Source: Granulicella sp964247595 (lineage in GTDB: Bacteria > Acidobacteriota > Terriglobia > Terriglobales > Acidobacteriaceae). Taken from it: DNA of 64,000 bases. The position numbers and the translations under genes are program-made. The notes beneath the pieces were generated by a model. That model worked only from the letters and a program-made list of their open reading frames with translations, was not told the origin of the DNA and made no database searches. Of the stretch, positions 43,096 to 52,832 are shown piece after piece. Numbering within the stretch: position 1 is the first letter of the stretch; each line of letters opens with the position of its first letter. The stretch lies in contig CAXTUW010000008.1 in the NCBI GenBank assembly GCA_964247595.1, forward strand, positions 69,568-133,567, written 5' to 3'.

Positions 43096-44544
43096 CTACG
43101 CTGCTGCCTTCATCTTCTCCGCCGCTGCCAGCACTTCCTCGATGCCGCCCTTCATGTAGAAGGCCTGCTCGGGGATCGCATCATGCTTGCCCTCGATGAT
43201 CTCCTTGAACGAGCGCACAGTGTCAGCAACCTTGACGTATGCGCCAGGGATACCGGTGAAGATCTCGGCCACATGGAAGGGCTGCGAAAGAAATCGCTGC
43301 ACCTTGCGCGCCCGCGAGACGGTCAGCTTGTCCTCCTCCGACAACTCGTCGATGCCCAGAATCGCGATGATGTCCTGCAGATCCTTGTAGCGCTGCAGGA
43401 TCTTCTTCACACCCTGGGCCACATCGTAGTGCTCCTGCCCCACGACCCGCGGCGACAGAATGCGCGAGGTGGAGGCCAGCGGATCGACGGCCGGATAGAT
43501 GCCCAGCTCCGACAGGGGTCGCGACAATACCGTCGTCGCATCCAGGTGAGCAAAGGTCGTCGCCGGGGCCGGATCGGTGAGATCGTCTGCGGGCACGTAC
43601 ACCGCCTGTACCGAGGTCACCGACCCAGACTTGGTCGAGGTAATACGCTCCTGCAACTCACCCATCTCGGTAGCCAGGTTGGGTTGGTAACCCACCGCCG
43701 AGGGCATGCGCCCCAGCAGCGTCGAAACCTCCGAACCCGCCTGCGTGAACCGGAAGATGTTGTCGATGAAGAGCAGCGTGTCCGCATGCTCCTCGTCACG
43801 GAAATACTCTGCAACCGTCAACCCGGTGAGGGCCACGCGCAGCCGCGCCCCCGGCGGCTCGGTCATCTGACCGTAAATCAGCGCGGCTTTGGACTTCGGC
43901 AGGTCCTTGAGATCGATGACGCCCGAGTCCTGAAACTCGTGCCAAAGATCGTTGCCCTCACGCGTGCGCTCACCTACGCCGGCAAATACGGAGTATCCGC
44001 CGTGCTTGGTGGCCACATTGTTGATCAGCTCCTGAATGACGACTGTCTTACCGACACCGGCACCGCCGAACAGACCGATTTTGCCGCCCTTCAAGAATGG
44101 CTGAATCAGGTCGATCACCTTCACGCCGGTCTCAAACATCTCCTCGGACGTCGACTGCTCATCAAACGCGGGTGCCTGGCGATGGATGGGCCGATACTCG
44201 GTCGCATTCACCGGCCCAAGCTCGTCCACCGGCTTACCGAGCACGTTCAATACGCGGCCCAGCGTCGCGCGGCCTACCGGCACCGTGATGCCCGAGCCCG
44301 TATCGGTCGCCTTCATGCCGCGCACCATGCCCTCGGTCGCCTCCATGGCGATGCAGCGCACCCGGCCCTCGCCCAGATGCTGCTGCACCTCCACCGTCAC
44401 ATCGATCGGGTTGGGCGTCTTGAAGCCCTCACTCGTGATGTGCAGTGCCTCGAAGATCGGCGGCATCCGGCTCTCGTCGAACTGTACGTCCACTGCCGGC
44501 CCGCTGATTGCTACCACTACTCCCACATTGCCTTCGTCTGCCAT
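43096..44544 (-). CDS. atpD: F1 ATP synthase beta subunit
   Basis: 482 residues. Walker A GGAGVGKTV (about 155-163), GERTREGNDLW, the catalytic DNIFRFTQAG segment and the DELSEEDK C-terminal region. The catalytic sites of ATP synthesis lie at its interface with alpha. Confidence 0.97.
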   Translation of the reverse strand: MADEGNVGVVVAISGPAVDVQFDESRMPPIFEALHITSEGFKTPNPIDVTVEVQQHLGEGRVRCIAMEATEGMVRGMKATDTGSGITVPVGRATLGRVLNVLGKPVDELGPVNATEYRPIHRQAPAFDEQSTSEEMFETGVKVIDLIQPFLKGGKIGLFGGAGVGKTVVIQELINNVATKHGGYSVFAGVGERTREGNDLWHEFQDSGVIDLKDLPKSKAALIYGQMTEPPGARLRVALTGLTVAEYFRDEEHADTLLFIDNIFRFTQAGSEVSTLLGRMPSAVGYQPNLATEMGELQERITSTKSGSVTSVQAVYVPADDLTDPAPATTFAHLDATTVLSRPLSELGIYPAVDPLASTSRILSPRVVGQEHYDVAQGVKKILQRYKDLQDIIAILGIDELSEEDKLTVSRARKVQRFLSQPFHVAEIFTGIPGAYVKVADTVRSFKEIIEGKHDAIPEQAFYMKGGIEEVLAAAEKMKAAA

Positions 44545-44571
44545 AAACTCGCTTCCACTCCAACCGCGCGG

Positions 44572-45663
<1,092 letters not shown>

Positions 45664-45669
45664 TGCTCC

Positions 45670-45831
45670 CTAATTGCTGCTTTCTTGCCCTGTTCTACCG
45701 AACTCCCATGCATCCGGACCCACAAACATCCGGTCAACCTGATGAATCAGCCGTCGGTTTGCTATTCGTTGAAGGTAGATGGATGTGATGATCGCCGTCT
45801 CTAGTATGCCAAAAGGCCACCAACTCGCCAT
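45670..45831 (-). CDS. 53-residue ORF between atpA and atpG
   Basis: Starts ATG 24 bases after the atpA stop, with GGGGG and TAGGA as possible ribosome-binding elements, and ends six bases before the atpG start, leaving just room for its GGGAG. The product begins MASWWPFGILETAIITSIYL, with one short amphipathic or membrane segment, then RIANRRLIHQVDRMF and a polar tail. It matches no subunit I know. The exact fit between two conserved genes argues that it is translated. Confidence 0.6.
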   Translation of the reverse strand: MASWWPFGILETAIITSIYLQRIANRRLIHQVDRMFVGPDAWEFGRTGQESSN

Positions 45832-45855
45832 GATCCTAACCCCCGCCGCTCCCTT

Positions 45856-47400
45856 CTAAGCTGTCACAGCCTCCGCGGTCTTCTTGTGCTGGGAAAGGAA
45901 GTCGCGTTTGTACTCCTCGATCGCATCCTTGAGCCGCTTGCGCAGATCATCATCCAGCGCCTTCTTCGTCGTAATATCTGACAGGACATCCGGATGCGCC
46001 GAGTCCAGAAATGGATAGTAGCCCGCCTCAAATGCCTGAATGTCGCCGACCTCGACATCGTCCAGCAGCCCCTGCGTACCCGCGAAGAGAATCGCCACCT
46101 GCTGCGCGCCGGTGAGCGGCTGGAACTGCGGCTGCTTCAACAGCTCAGTCAGCCGCTGGCCACGATTCAATTGCTGCTGCGTGACTTTGTCCAGATCCGA
46201 ACCGAACTGCGAGAACGCCGCCAGCTCGCGATACTGCGCCAGATCGAGCTTCAACGTCGATCCCACCTGCTTGGTGGCCTTCGTGGCGGCGGCAAAACCC
46301 ACACGCGAGACCGACAGGCCCACGTTCACCGCCGGCCGCACACCCGAGTTGAACAGGTCGGTCTCGAAGAAGATCTGTCCGTCGGTGATCGAGATCACAT
46401 TCGTCGGGATGTAGGCTGAGACATCGCCCGCCTGCGTCTCGATAATCGGCAATGCCGTCAGCGAGCCGCCGCCGTTCTCCTTCGACATCTTCGCCGAGCG
46501 CTCCAGCAGTCGCGAGTGGAGATAGAACACGTCACCCGGATACGCTTCACGCCCCGGCGGACGGCGGAGCAGCAAGGAGATCTCGCGATAGCTCGCGGCA
46601 TGCTTGGAGAGATCGTCATAGATGATCAGCGCGTGTTTGCCGTTGTCGCGGAAGTACTCGCCCATCGCCGTCGCGGCAAACGGTGCCAGGTACTGCATCG
46701 GCGCGGGTTCCGATGCTGTGGCGGCGACCACGATCGTGTATGCCATTGCGCCGTAGCGCTCGAGCGTCTGCACCACACCCGCCACCGACGAGCGCTTCTG
46801 CCCAATCGCGCAATAAATACAGATCAGATCGTTCTTCGCCGAGTTGATGATCGTATCGAGCGCCACGGCCGTCTTGCCCGTCTGGCGATCGCCGATCAGC
46901 AGCTCACGCTGCCCGCGGCCGATCGGAATCATCGTATCGATGGCCTTGATGCCGGTCGCCATCGGCTCGGTCACCGACTGGCGCGCGATCACGCCCGGCG
47001 CAATCCGCTCCACAGGCAGGCTCTCGGTCGTGTTGATCGGCCCCTTGTCATCGATGGGCTGACCAATCGCGTTTACCACGCGGCCGATCAGCGCATCGCC
47101 CACCGGCACGGACATGATCTTGCCTGAGCGCTTGACTTGATCGCCCTCGCGCAGCTCCGTGTAATCGCCCAGCAGCACCGCGCCGACCTGATCCTCGTCC
47201 AGGTTCATCGCGAGCCCGGAAACGCCGTGCGGGAAATCGATCAGCTCACCCGCCATTACCTTGTCGAGCCCATGGATGCGCGCGATCCCGTCGCCCAGCG
47301 TCACAATGGTTCCGACCTCATCCACGTGCACCCGCTCTTCGTAGTTGTCGATCTGCTGCCGCAGCAGCTCCGTAATCTCGTTTGCCCCGATTGTCGGCAT
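45856..47400 (-). CDS. atpA: F1 ATP synthase alpha subunit
   Basis: 514 residues. N-terminal ITELLRQQIDNYEERVHVDEVG, Walker A GDRQTGKTA (about 172-180), the visiting Arg region in SVSRVGFAA, and a C-terminal EEYKRDFLSQHKK. I chose the ATG at 47400 because AGGAAAGAAGAG precedes it; an upstream in-frame ATG (47454) would add 18 untypical residues. Confidence 0.96.
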   Translation of the reverse strand: MPTIGANEITELLRQQIDNYEERVHVDEVGTIVTLGDGIARIHGLDKVMAGELIDFPHGVSGLAMNLDEDQVGAVLLGDYTELREGDQVKRSGKIMSVPVGDALIGRVVNAIGQPIDDKGPINTTESLPVERIAPGVIARQSVTEPMATGIKAIDTMIPIGRGQRELLIGDRQTGKTAVALDTIINSAKNDLICIYCAIGQKRSSVAGVVQTLERYGAMAYTIVVAATASEPAPMQYLAPFAATAMGEYFRDNGKHALIIYDDLSKHAASYREISLLLRRPPGREAYPGDVFYLHSRLLERSAKMSKENGGGSLTALPIIETQAGDVSAYIPTNVISITDGQIFFETDLFNSGVRPAVNVGLSVSRVGFAAATKATKQVGSTLKLDLAQYRELAAFSQFGSDLDKVTQQQLNRGQRLTELLKQPQFQPLTGAQQVAILFAGTQGLLDDVEVGDIQAFEAGYYPFLDSAHPDVLSDITTKKALDDDLRKRLKDAIEEYKRDFLSQHKKTAEAVTA

Positions 47401-47484
47401 GCGTCTCTTCTTTCCTGCGAATCTCTTCGGTTGTACTTGCGCGATCTTGCCCATGCGGGCAGCCGCGGTCTGATGGCCGGCCCG

Positions 47485-48033
47485 CTACCGCGTGGCGCTG
47501 ACCATACGTTGTTTCATCTGCTCCAACTGCCCACGAACGGAGCCATCGTACACGGTCGAGCCCAACCGAATCACGGCTCCGCCCAGCAAAGCCGGGTCCT
47601 CCCGGTAGGTGGCCCGGACCGATGTTCCGCCCGTAAGCCGTGCAATGCTCTGTTCCAGCGTACGACGGCCAGTCTCATCCAAGGGTCGGGCACTGGTCAC
47701 CTCGACCTCGGCAACCCCATCGTCCTTATCGGCACGCTCGAGATATGCTTCGACAATGGCCCCAAGTTCATGCAATCGCTGATGATTCATCACCACGGCA
47801 ATGAAGTTCCGCACCGTGCGGCTCATGCTCAGCCGCCCCGCGATGGCGTCCAGCACCCGCAGCTTCTGGTCCTCTGCAATGGACGGGTTCTCAAAGATCT
47901 CGCGAAGCGCTGGACTGCCAGTCAGGGTGCCCTGAAAATCCTGCAGCTGCCCCGCTACTGCATCCCGCGAAAGCTCTTGCAGCAGCACGACCTCGTCCAG
48001 GGCATGGGCATAGCGTAGGTCTACCACCGCCAT
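47485..48033 (-). CDS. atpH: F1 ATP synthase delta subunit
   Basis: 182 residues. N-terminal VVDLRYAHALDEVVLLQE, central LDAIAGRLSMSRTVRNFIAVVMNHQRL, C-terminal beta domain LLGGAVIRLGSTVYDGSVRGQLEQM. Delta connects the b stalk to alpha. It overlaps the b' gene by one base. Confidence 0.94.
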   Translation of the reverse strand: MAVVDLRYAHALDEVVLLQELSRDAVAGQLQDFQGTLTGSPALREIFENPSIAEDQKLRVLDAIAGRLSMSRTVRNFIAVVMNHQRLHELGAIVEAYLERADKDDGVAEVEVTSARPLDETGRRTLEQSIARLTGGTSVRATYREDPALLGGAVIRLGSTVYDGSVRGQLEQMKQRMVSATR

Positions 48034-48764
48034 CAGTTCTGCCCTCCCTTTTCTCCAATTAACTGCTGCGCAAAACCCTGAATCAACAAGCGATCGGTCT
48101 CGGCCGTCACGACCAGCCGTTTGGCCGCGTGCTCGATGGCCAACTCCGCCGCATGGCGCTGCAACTCACGCCGTGCCGTGGCGGTCGCCGCCTGGATCTC
48201 ACTATCCGCTGCGGCTAGGATCTTGCCGGTTTCTTCTTCGACCTGAGCGCGCATGCGTTGCTCATCCCGCGCCGTCTCGGCCTCGACATGCCTTCGCATC
48301 CCGGCAATCTCCGCGTCCAGTTTGCTCAGCCGCGCCTCCACTGCGTTCAGCCGTGCACTGGCCTCCTCGGTTGCGGTGCGTGCGTCGACCAAATGCTTCT
48401 GAATGGCCGTGCTGCGATTGCGGAAGGCCTTCGGAAGTGTCTTCACCGCGAGAAACCCAAGTCCAATCGCCAAGATAACAAAGTTCAAAACTTCAAAGGC
48501 GGTGGCAGCCTGGTCGGCGTTCATGCCCACCATCGACCCCAGCTTCTGCACCATCGCGGAATGACGGTACACGTCATTCTCGTCACGCTCCTGCGCCCGC
48601 TTCTCGGGTACGGCGTTGATCGGCGTGGAGTGCTCACCCACCCCGGGCCCCGTCTGCCCAGGTGCAGCCTGTGCCCACGCGCCAGAACCGGCCAACATCG
48701 AAAAAAGCAAAAGAGTGAGAGTTAAACATCTAGAAATCCCAATACGTTTAAGGCAGAGTCTCAC
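48033..48764 (-). CDS. atpF: F0 ATP synthase b-type stalk subunit with signal-like N-terminus
   Basis: 243 residues, GTG start. The N-terminus (1-31) looks like a signal peptide (TLLLFSMLAGSGAWAQ), followed by a 55-residue hydrophilic segment that may lie in the periplasm, a membrane helix at about 90-110 (VLNFVILAIGLGFLAVKTLP), and a long right-handed coiled-coil stalk. This extended form is seen in some acidobacteria and deltaproteobacteria (from memory). It overlaps the next upstream b gene by four bases. Confidence 0.85.
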   Translation of the reverse strand: MRLCLKRIGISRCLTLTLLLFSMLAGSGAWAQAAPGQTGPGVGEHSTPINAVPEKRAQERDENDVYRHSAMVQKLGSMVGMNADQAATAFEVLNFVILAIGLGFLAVKTLPKAFRNRSTAIQKHLVDARTATEEASARLNAVEARLSKLDAEIAGMRRHVEAETARDEQRMRAQVEEETGKILAAADSEIQAATATARRELQRHAAELAIEHAAKRLVVTAETDRLLIQGFAQQLIGEKGGQN

Positions 48765-49225
48765 TGGCGCACCTCGCCTACGCCCACATTTTTGGGCAGC
48801 AAGGTCTGCACGATCCGGTCACCCAGCTCGGCCACAGCACCCTCAATCTGTCGGCGAGCCGCCTCCGCCGAAGCTTCAATCTCACTCTTGGCCACCCTGA
48901 TCTTCTCGCCGGCACCTTCACGCGCCACACTCAGGGCACGTTCCCGGTCGGCCTGCCGTGCCTTCAACTGGCGCTCGCGTTCGGCCAGGATCTCACTGCG
49001 TGCCGCCCGCAATTTATCCTCGTAGACGGCCGTTTCGGCCTCGGCGGCGGCGATCGCACCGCGTGCCTGCTCGATCGCGCCGGTGGTGCGTACGCGCCGT
49101 TCGGCCAGAGTCGCCTCCAGCGGTCGCCGGACGAGCACGCTGTACGCGATCACCAGCAACACAAAAAGAATCATCGTCGGCACGGCACCGAGGATCAAAC
49201 TACCTAATTGATCAAGAATCGTCAT
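48761..49225 (-). CDS. atpF: F0 ATP synthase b subunit (second stalk)
   Basis: 154 residues. One membrane helix (about 13-32: AVPTMILFVLLVIAYSVLV) and a charged helical stalk with LAERRVRTTGAIEQARGAI. It is the first gene of the cluster, so this operon encodes two different b subunits but no a or c subunit. Confidence 0.9.
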   Translation of the reverse strand: MTILDQLGSLILGAVPTMILFVLLVIAYSVLVRRPLEATLAERRVRTTGAIEQARGAIAAAEAETAVYEDKLRAARSEILAERERQLKARQADRERALSVAREGAGEKIRVAKSEIEASAEAARRQIEGAVAELGDRIVQTLLPKNVGVGEVRQ

Positions 49226-49555
49226 GAACTAGCTATTGGATGCGTACCGCTTAAGAGAGGGCACACATGCCTACCCGGACTCTTCAGCGCACGCAAGAGA
49301 ACGCAGACGCACACTTGTCCGACCCTTGTTGTAGCAAAGCAAAGTAGGTGAAGTCAAAGGAAGGTGCGATAAACGGGCGCAGCTTGCGTTAATCGGGTAA
49401 GGCGGAGGATTTCCGTCGCGCAGAACTGCCGGAATGTGTTGTTGGCGCTAAACTTAAGTCACCACCTGAAGACCCGTCCGGGTCAAGCAGGCCGCGTGAA
49501 TAGGGACCTACCTCCACTCCCTCCTCAGGCGGCCTGTTTTACGTTTAGAGCCTAG
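49226..49555. other. 330-base region between hflX and the atp operon
   Basis: No protein gene. The atp operon promoter should be here. It also holds a structured plus-strand transcript candidate (separate entry). Confidence 0.5.
49343..49540 (+). ncRNA. candidate structured small RNA (possibly 6S-like)
   Basis: The plus strand carries GTAGGT near 49345 that can pair with ACCTAC at 49506-49511, a hairpin CCTG-GACCC/GGGTC-CAGG at about 49465-49491, and a final CAGGCCGC/GCGGCCTG pairing followed by TTTT (49537-49540), like a terminator. Size near 195 bases and a closing stem around a small 3'-half hairpin recall 6S RNA, but I cannot confirm homology. Both flanking genes are on the other strand. 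The start is a guess. Confidence 0.3.
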
Positions 49556-51037
49556 CTAGGGAGCGGGTGTAGCGCCTTTTTCTTCAACAGTGAGATCGGT
49601 TCGATCGCGCGCCTGAAAACGACGGTAGCGCCCGAGCAGCGAAGCCGGTCCTACCGCATGCAGGTACAGCAAATTACCCGCGAAACGTTGTCCGGAGAGC
49701 GTCGCACCCCGCTCCAGGGCGGCCAATACCCTACCCTCCGACTGCGGAATGCGGAACTCCGCCTCTATCAATGGATCGGCGGTGAGTGCCGCATCCATGG
49801 CCGCCAGCAATGTCTCCAACCCTGCACTCGTGCGTGCCGAGACCAGCAGCTCGCCCGGCCCAGCCACAGCTGTCGTGGGCAGCAGATCAGCTTTGTTCAG
49901 CACCTGCAGCGTCGGTGTTCGATCCACCTCCAACTCCGCCAGTACCGCTTCCACCTGCCCCTTCTGCTCCTCGAGCGTCGGGCTGGCGGCGTCGCGTACA
50001 TGCACCAGCAGCTCCGCGCGCTGCACCTCCTCAAGTGTGGCGCGAAAGCTCGTTACGAGGGCATGCGGCAGGTTGCGCACAAACCCGACCGTATCGGCCA
50101 GCAGCACCCGCCGCCGCGAGGGCAGGGTGAGCTGCCGCAGCTTCGGATCGAGCGTGGCGAACATGCGCTTGGACTCGAGCACATCGGCCCCGGTAAGCGC
50201 ATTGAAAAGGGTCGATTTGCCAGCATTGGTATAGCCTACCAAGGCTACAGTGGGTACCGGGACGGCTTCGCGACGCCCGCGCTGCTGCCGCCGGATCCGG
50301 CGAACCCCCTCCAGCTGTCCCTGAATGCGATCGATCCGCAGCCGGATTTTACGGCGATCGGTCTCCAGCTGCGTCTCCCCCGGACCTCGCGTGCCGATGC
50401 CGCCGCCCAGCTGCGACATCGCCCGGCCCCGCCCACCCAGCCGTGGCAGTTGGTATTCCAGCTGCGCCAGCTCTACCTGCAACTGGCCCTCGCGTGTGCG
50501 TGCATGGCGGGCAAAGATGTCGAGAATCAGCTGGGTGCGATCAATGACGCGACACGGCAGCCGGTCCTCCAGATTTCTCAGCTGGGAGGGAGAAAGATCG
50601 TGGTCGAAGAGCACCAGATCGGCGGAGGTAGAACGCGCCGTAGCCTCAATCTCCTCAAGCTTGCCTCCGCCGACCAGTGTCGCCGGATCGGGTTTAGCAC
50701 GACGCTGGATCAAAAGAGCGGCGATGTCCGCGCCGGCTGAGCGGGCGAGCTCCTGAAACTCCGCCAGCGAAGCATCGAAGTCTACGTCACGATGGCCGTG
50801 CACGGCACCGGAGGCCGGAAAGCCCCCCTCGGCGGCGTTGGCCGCTTTCTCCAGCAAGGTTGCAGCGATTCGCGCCTGCCGGGCGATGGGTGAAGGCTGC
50901 GGACGCAACCCCGTAAACTCCGCAGCCACCAAGACAGCGCGCTCACCCGAAGCACGCCGCCGGGTTTGCAGCAAGGCTTGCTCCTCGAGCACCCGCCGCT
51001 GTGCGGGGTTCTCCTCCGCTCCGCCTGGCTGTTTCAA
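49556..51037 (-). CDS. hflX: GTPase HflX
   Basis: 493 residues. HflX N-terminal domain (about 60-200: ELARSAGADIAALLIQRR, KLEEIEATARSTSADLVLFDHD), a Gly-rich switch GGRGRAMSQLGGGIGTRGPGE, then the G domain: G1 GYTNAGKS, G3 DTVGFVRNLPH and G4 NKAD. It binds 50S subunits and splits stalled ribosomes. The TTG at 51037 is the longest frame without overlap of hfq, but the first 35 residues are not conserved-looking, so the true start may lie further in. It follows hfq, the usual order. Confidence 0.92.
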   Translation of the reverse strand: MKQPGGAEENPAQRRVLEEQALLQTRRRASGERAVLVAAEFTGLRPQPSPIARQARIAATLLEKAANAAEGGFPASGAVHGHRDVDFDASLAEFQELARSAGADIAALLIQRRAKPDPATLVGGGKLEEIEATARSTSADLVLFDHDLSPSQLRNLEDRLPCRVIDRTQLILDIFARHARTREGQLQVELAQLEYQLPRLGGRGRAMSQLGGGIGTRGPGETQLETDRRKIRLRIDRIQGQLEGVRRIRRQQRGRREAVPVPTVALVGYTNAGKSTLFNALTGADVLESKRMFATLDPKLRQLTLPSRRRVLLADTVGFVRNLPHALVTSFRATLEEVQRAELLVHVRDAASPTLEEQKGQVEAVLAELEVDRTPTLQVLNKADLLPTTAVAGPGELLVSARTSAGLETLLAAMDAALTADPLIEAEFRIPQSEGRVLAALERGATLSGQRFAGNLLYLHAVGPASLLGRYRRFQARDRTDLTVEEKGATPAP

Positions 51038-51045
51038 GGCGAGTT

Positions 51046-51348
51046 CTAGCGCGCCGACGCTGCACTGGTGGAGGCTGCGGAGGCGATAATCCCATTCTCC
51101 ACGGCGGGTGAACCGGCAGGGCGCGCTTCAGCGTGGGCCGCCCGTCCGCTGACCACGGTCGAGATGGCATGCTTGAAGATCAACTGCTCCTGTGCGTTGT
51201 TTTCCAGCAGAACTGAATACTTGTCGAAGGAACGAATCTTACCTGTCAGCTTGACGCCACTAACCAGGTAGATCGTTATCGGACTCTTGTCTTTGCGGAC
51301 CGTGTTTAGAAACGTGTCCTGTATGTTCTGCGCCGGCTTGATGTCCAT
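51046..51348 (-). CDS. hfq: RNA chaperone Hfq
   Basis: 100 residues. Sm fold: QDTFLNTVRKDKSPITIYLVSGVKLTG, the Sm2 motif FKHAIST (usual YKHAIST), with a Ser/Ala-rich tail of about 35 residues. It anneals small RNAs with mRNAs. The gap to hflX is eight bases. Divergent from the DegT-type aminotransferase. Confidence 0.95.
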   Translation of the reverse strand: MDIKPAQNIQDTFLNTVRKDKSPITIYLVSGVKLTGKIRSFDKYSVLLENNAQEQLIFKHAISTVVSGRAAHAEARPAGSPAVENGIIASAASTSAASAR

Positions 51349-51508
51349 GGGGCCGATCTCCTAGGTTTTCAGATCGACGTGTGGTCCGGATCCTCTTCGC
51401 GGGCGTCAAACCCGGATCTTTTCTCGTACCGCTCCGCCGACACCACCCTACAGGGTTTGTTGAGCACACACAAGCTGGCGATACCGGAGAGCGGGATAGC
51501 ATTACAGC

Positions 51509-52681
51509 ATGGGCAGTGTCGTTTCCGCCGTGAAAACACCCGTACCTTTGCTCGATCTAAGCCGCGAGTTCGCCTCCATCCGCGATGAGGTGATGGCCGC
51601 CATTGAGGCTGTCTGTTCCAGGCAGCAATTCATCCTCGGCCCTGCGGCGGAACGATTTGAACACGCGGCGGCGGCGGCCTGCGCGGCAACGGCCGCCCTC
51701 GGCTGTGCGAGCGGCACGGATGCCCTCTGGCTCGCCATGGCCGCCCTTGATATCGGCCCCGGCGATCGTGTTCTGACCAGCCCATTCAGCTTCTTTGCCA
51801 CGGTCAGCTCCATCCTGCGCGTTGGGGCTTTGCCTCTGCTCGCTGATATCGACGAACACACCTTCAATCTTTGCCCTGAAGCCACTGCCGGCGTTCTCCG
51901 CGCACAAGCCGATGCCGGAACGCCGGTTCGCGCTCTTCTGCCTGTGCACCTGTATGGCCAATGCGCGGATATGGATGGCCTTGGCGCGCTCGCCGCAACA
52001 CACACTTGCAGGATCGTCGAAGATGCCGCCCAGGCCTTCGGCGCACGCTGGGGGGGCCGCCCGGCCGGCTCTCTCGGGGATGCCGCCGCGTTCAGCTTCT
52101 ATCCCACCAAGAATCTCAGTGCCTATGGCGAGGCCGGCATGATCACCGCCAGGGACCCCGCCGTCGTCGAGCACGCCCGGGCTCTGCGCAACCACGGCAT
52201 GCGCCGGCGTTACTTCCATGAAGAGATCGGCTGGAACTCGCGCCTGGATGGTATACAGGCGGCGGTTCTGGAGATAAAACTGCGCCGCCTGCCCGCCGGC
52301 AATCTTCGCCGCCGTGAACTCGCCACACTGTACGGCACCCGTTTCGGTGCAGCGGGGCTCCCGGCGCGTTCGACAGCGGAGGGCGTCGTGCTGCCCTTCG
52401 TCCACCCACGGGCCGAACCCGTCTTCCATCAGTATGTGATCCGTGCCCCGCGTCGCGACGCTCTGCGCGCCTTTTTAGCTGACCGCGATATCGGCTCGGA
52501 GGTCTACTACCCGCTTCCGCTGCACCTGCAGGAGAGCCTTCTGTATCTCGGTTACAAGCCCGGCGACTTCCCGGCAGCGGAGCGGGCCGCGCACGAGGTT
52601 CTTGCCCTCCCTATCTACCCCGAACTGCGCGAAGACGAGGTCGAAACCGTGGTGGACGCCATCCGCACTTTTTACGCCTAA
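51509..52681 (+). CDS. DegT/DnrJ/EryC1-type sugar aminotransferase
   Basis: 390 residues. PLP Lys in FYPTKNLSAYGEAGMI (about 191), cofactor contacts ASGTDALWLAM and VEDAAQAFGA, and the family C-terminus DIGSEVYYPLPLHLQ and LGYKPGDFPAAERAAHEVLALPIYP. These enzymes transfer an amino group to nucleotide-activated keto sugars for O-antigen, capsule or glycolipid. No other sugar gene is adjacent, so the substrate is open. Confidence 0.93.
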   Translation: MGSVVSAVKTPVPLLDLSREFASIRDEVMAAIEAVCSRQQFILGPAAERFEHAAAAACAATAALGCASGTDALWLAMAALDIGPGDRVLTSPFSFFATVSSILRVGALPLLADIDEHTFNLCPEATAGVLRAQADAGTPVRALLPVHLYGQCADMDGLGALAATHTCRIVEDAAQAFGARWGGRPAGSLGDAAAFSFYPTKNLSAYGEAGMITARDPAVVEHARALRNHGMRRRYFHEEIGWNSRLDGIQAAVLEIKLRRLPAGNLRRRELATLYGTRFGAAGLPARSTAEGVVLPFVHPRAEPVFHQYVIRAPRRDALRAFLADRDIGSEVYYPLPLHLQESLLYLGYKPGDFPAAERAAHEVLALPIYPELREDEVETVVDAIRTFYA

Positions 52682-52727
52682 GTTGTGTACGTCCGGCTTC
52701 GCTGCAAACCACAGCCGCACAAACGGC

Positions 52728-52755
52728 GTCATCCTGAGCACAGCGAAGGACCTCA
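52728..52755 (+). repeat. partial family 2 element
   Basis: GTCATCCTGAGCACAGCGAA followed by GGACCTCA: one end only, after the DegT gene. Confidence 0.6.
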
Positions 52756-52832
52756 GCCTTCCACGCCGCTCTCGTTGAGAGAAAGCCGCTCTGGCGTCGT
52801 AAAAACAGCGCGGAACCAATGGCTTCCCTGTT

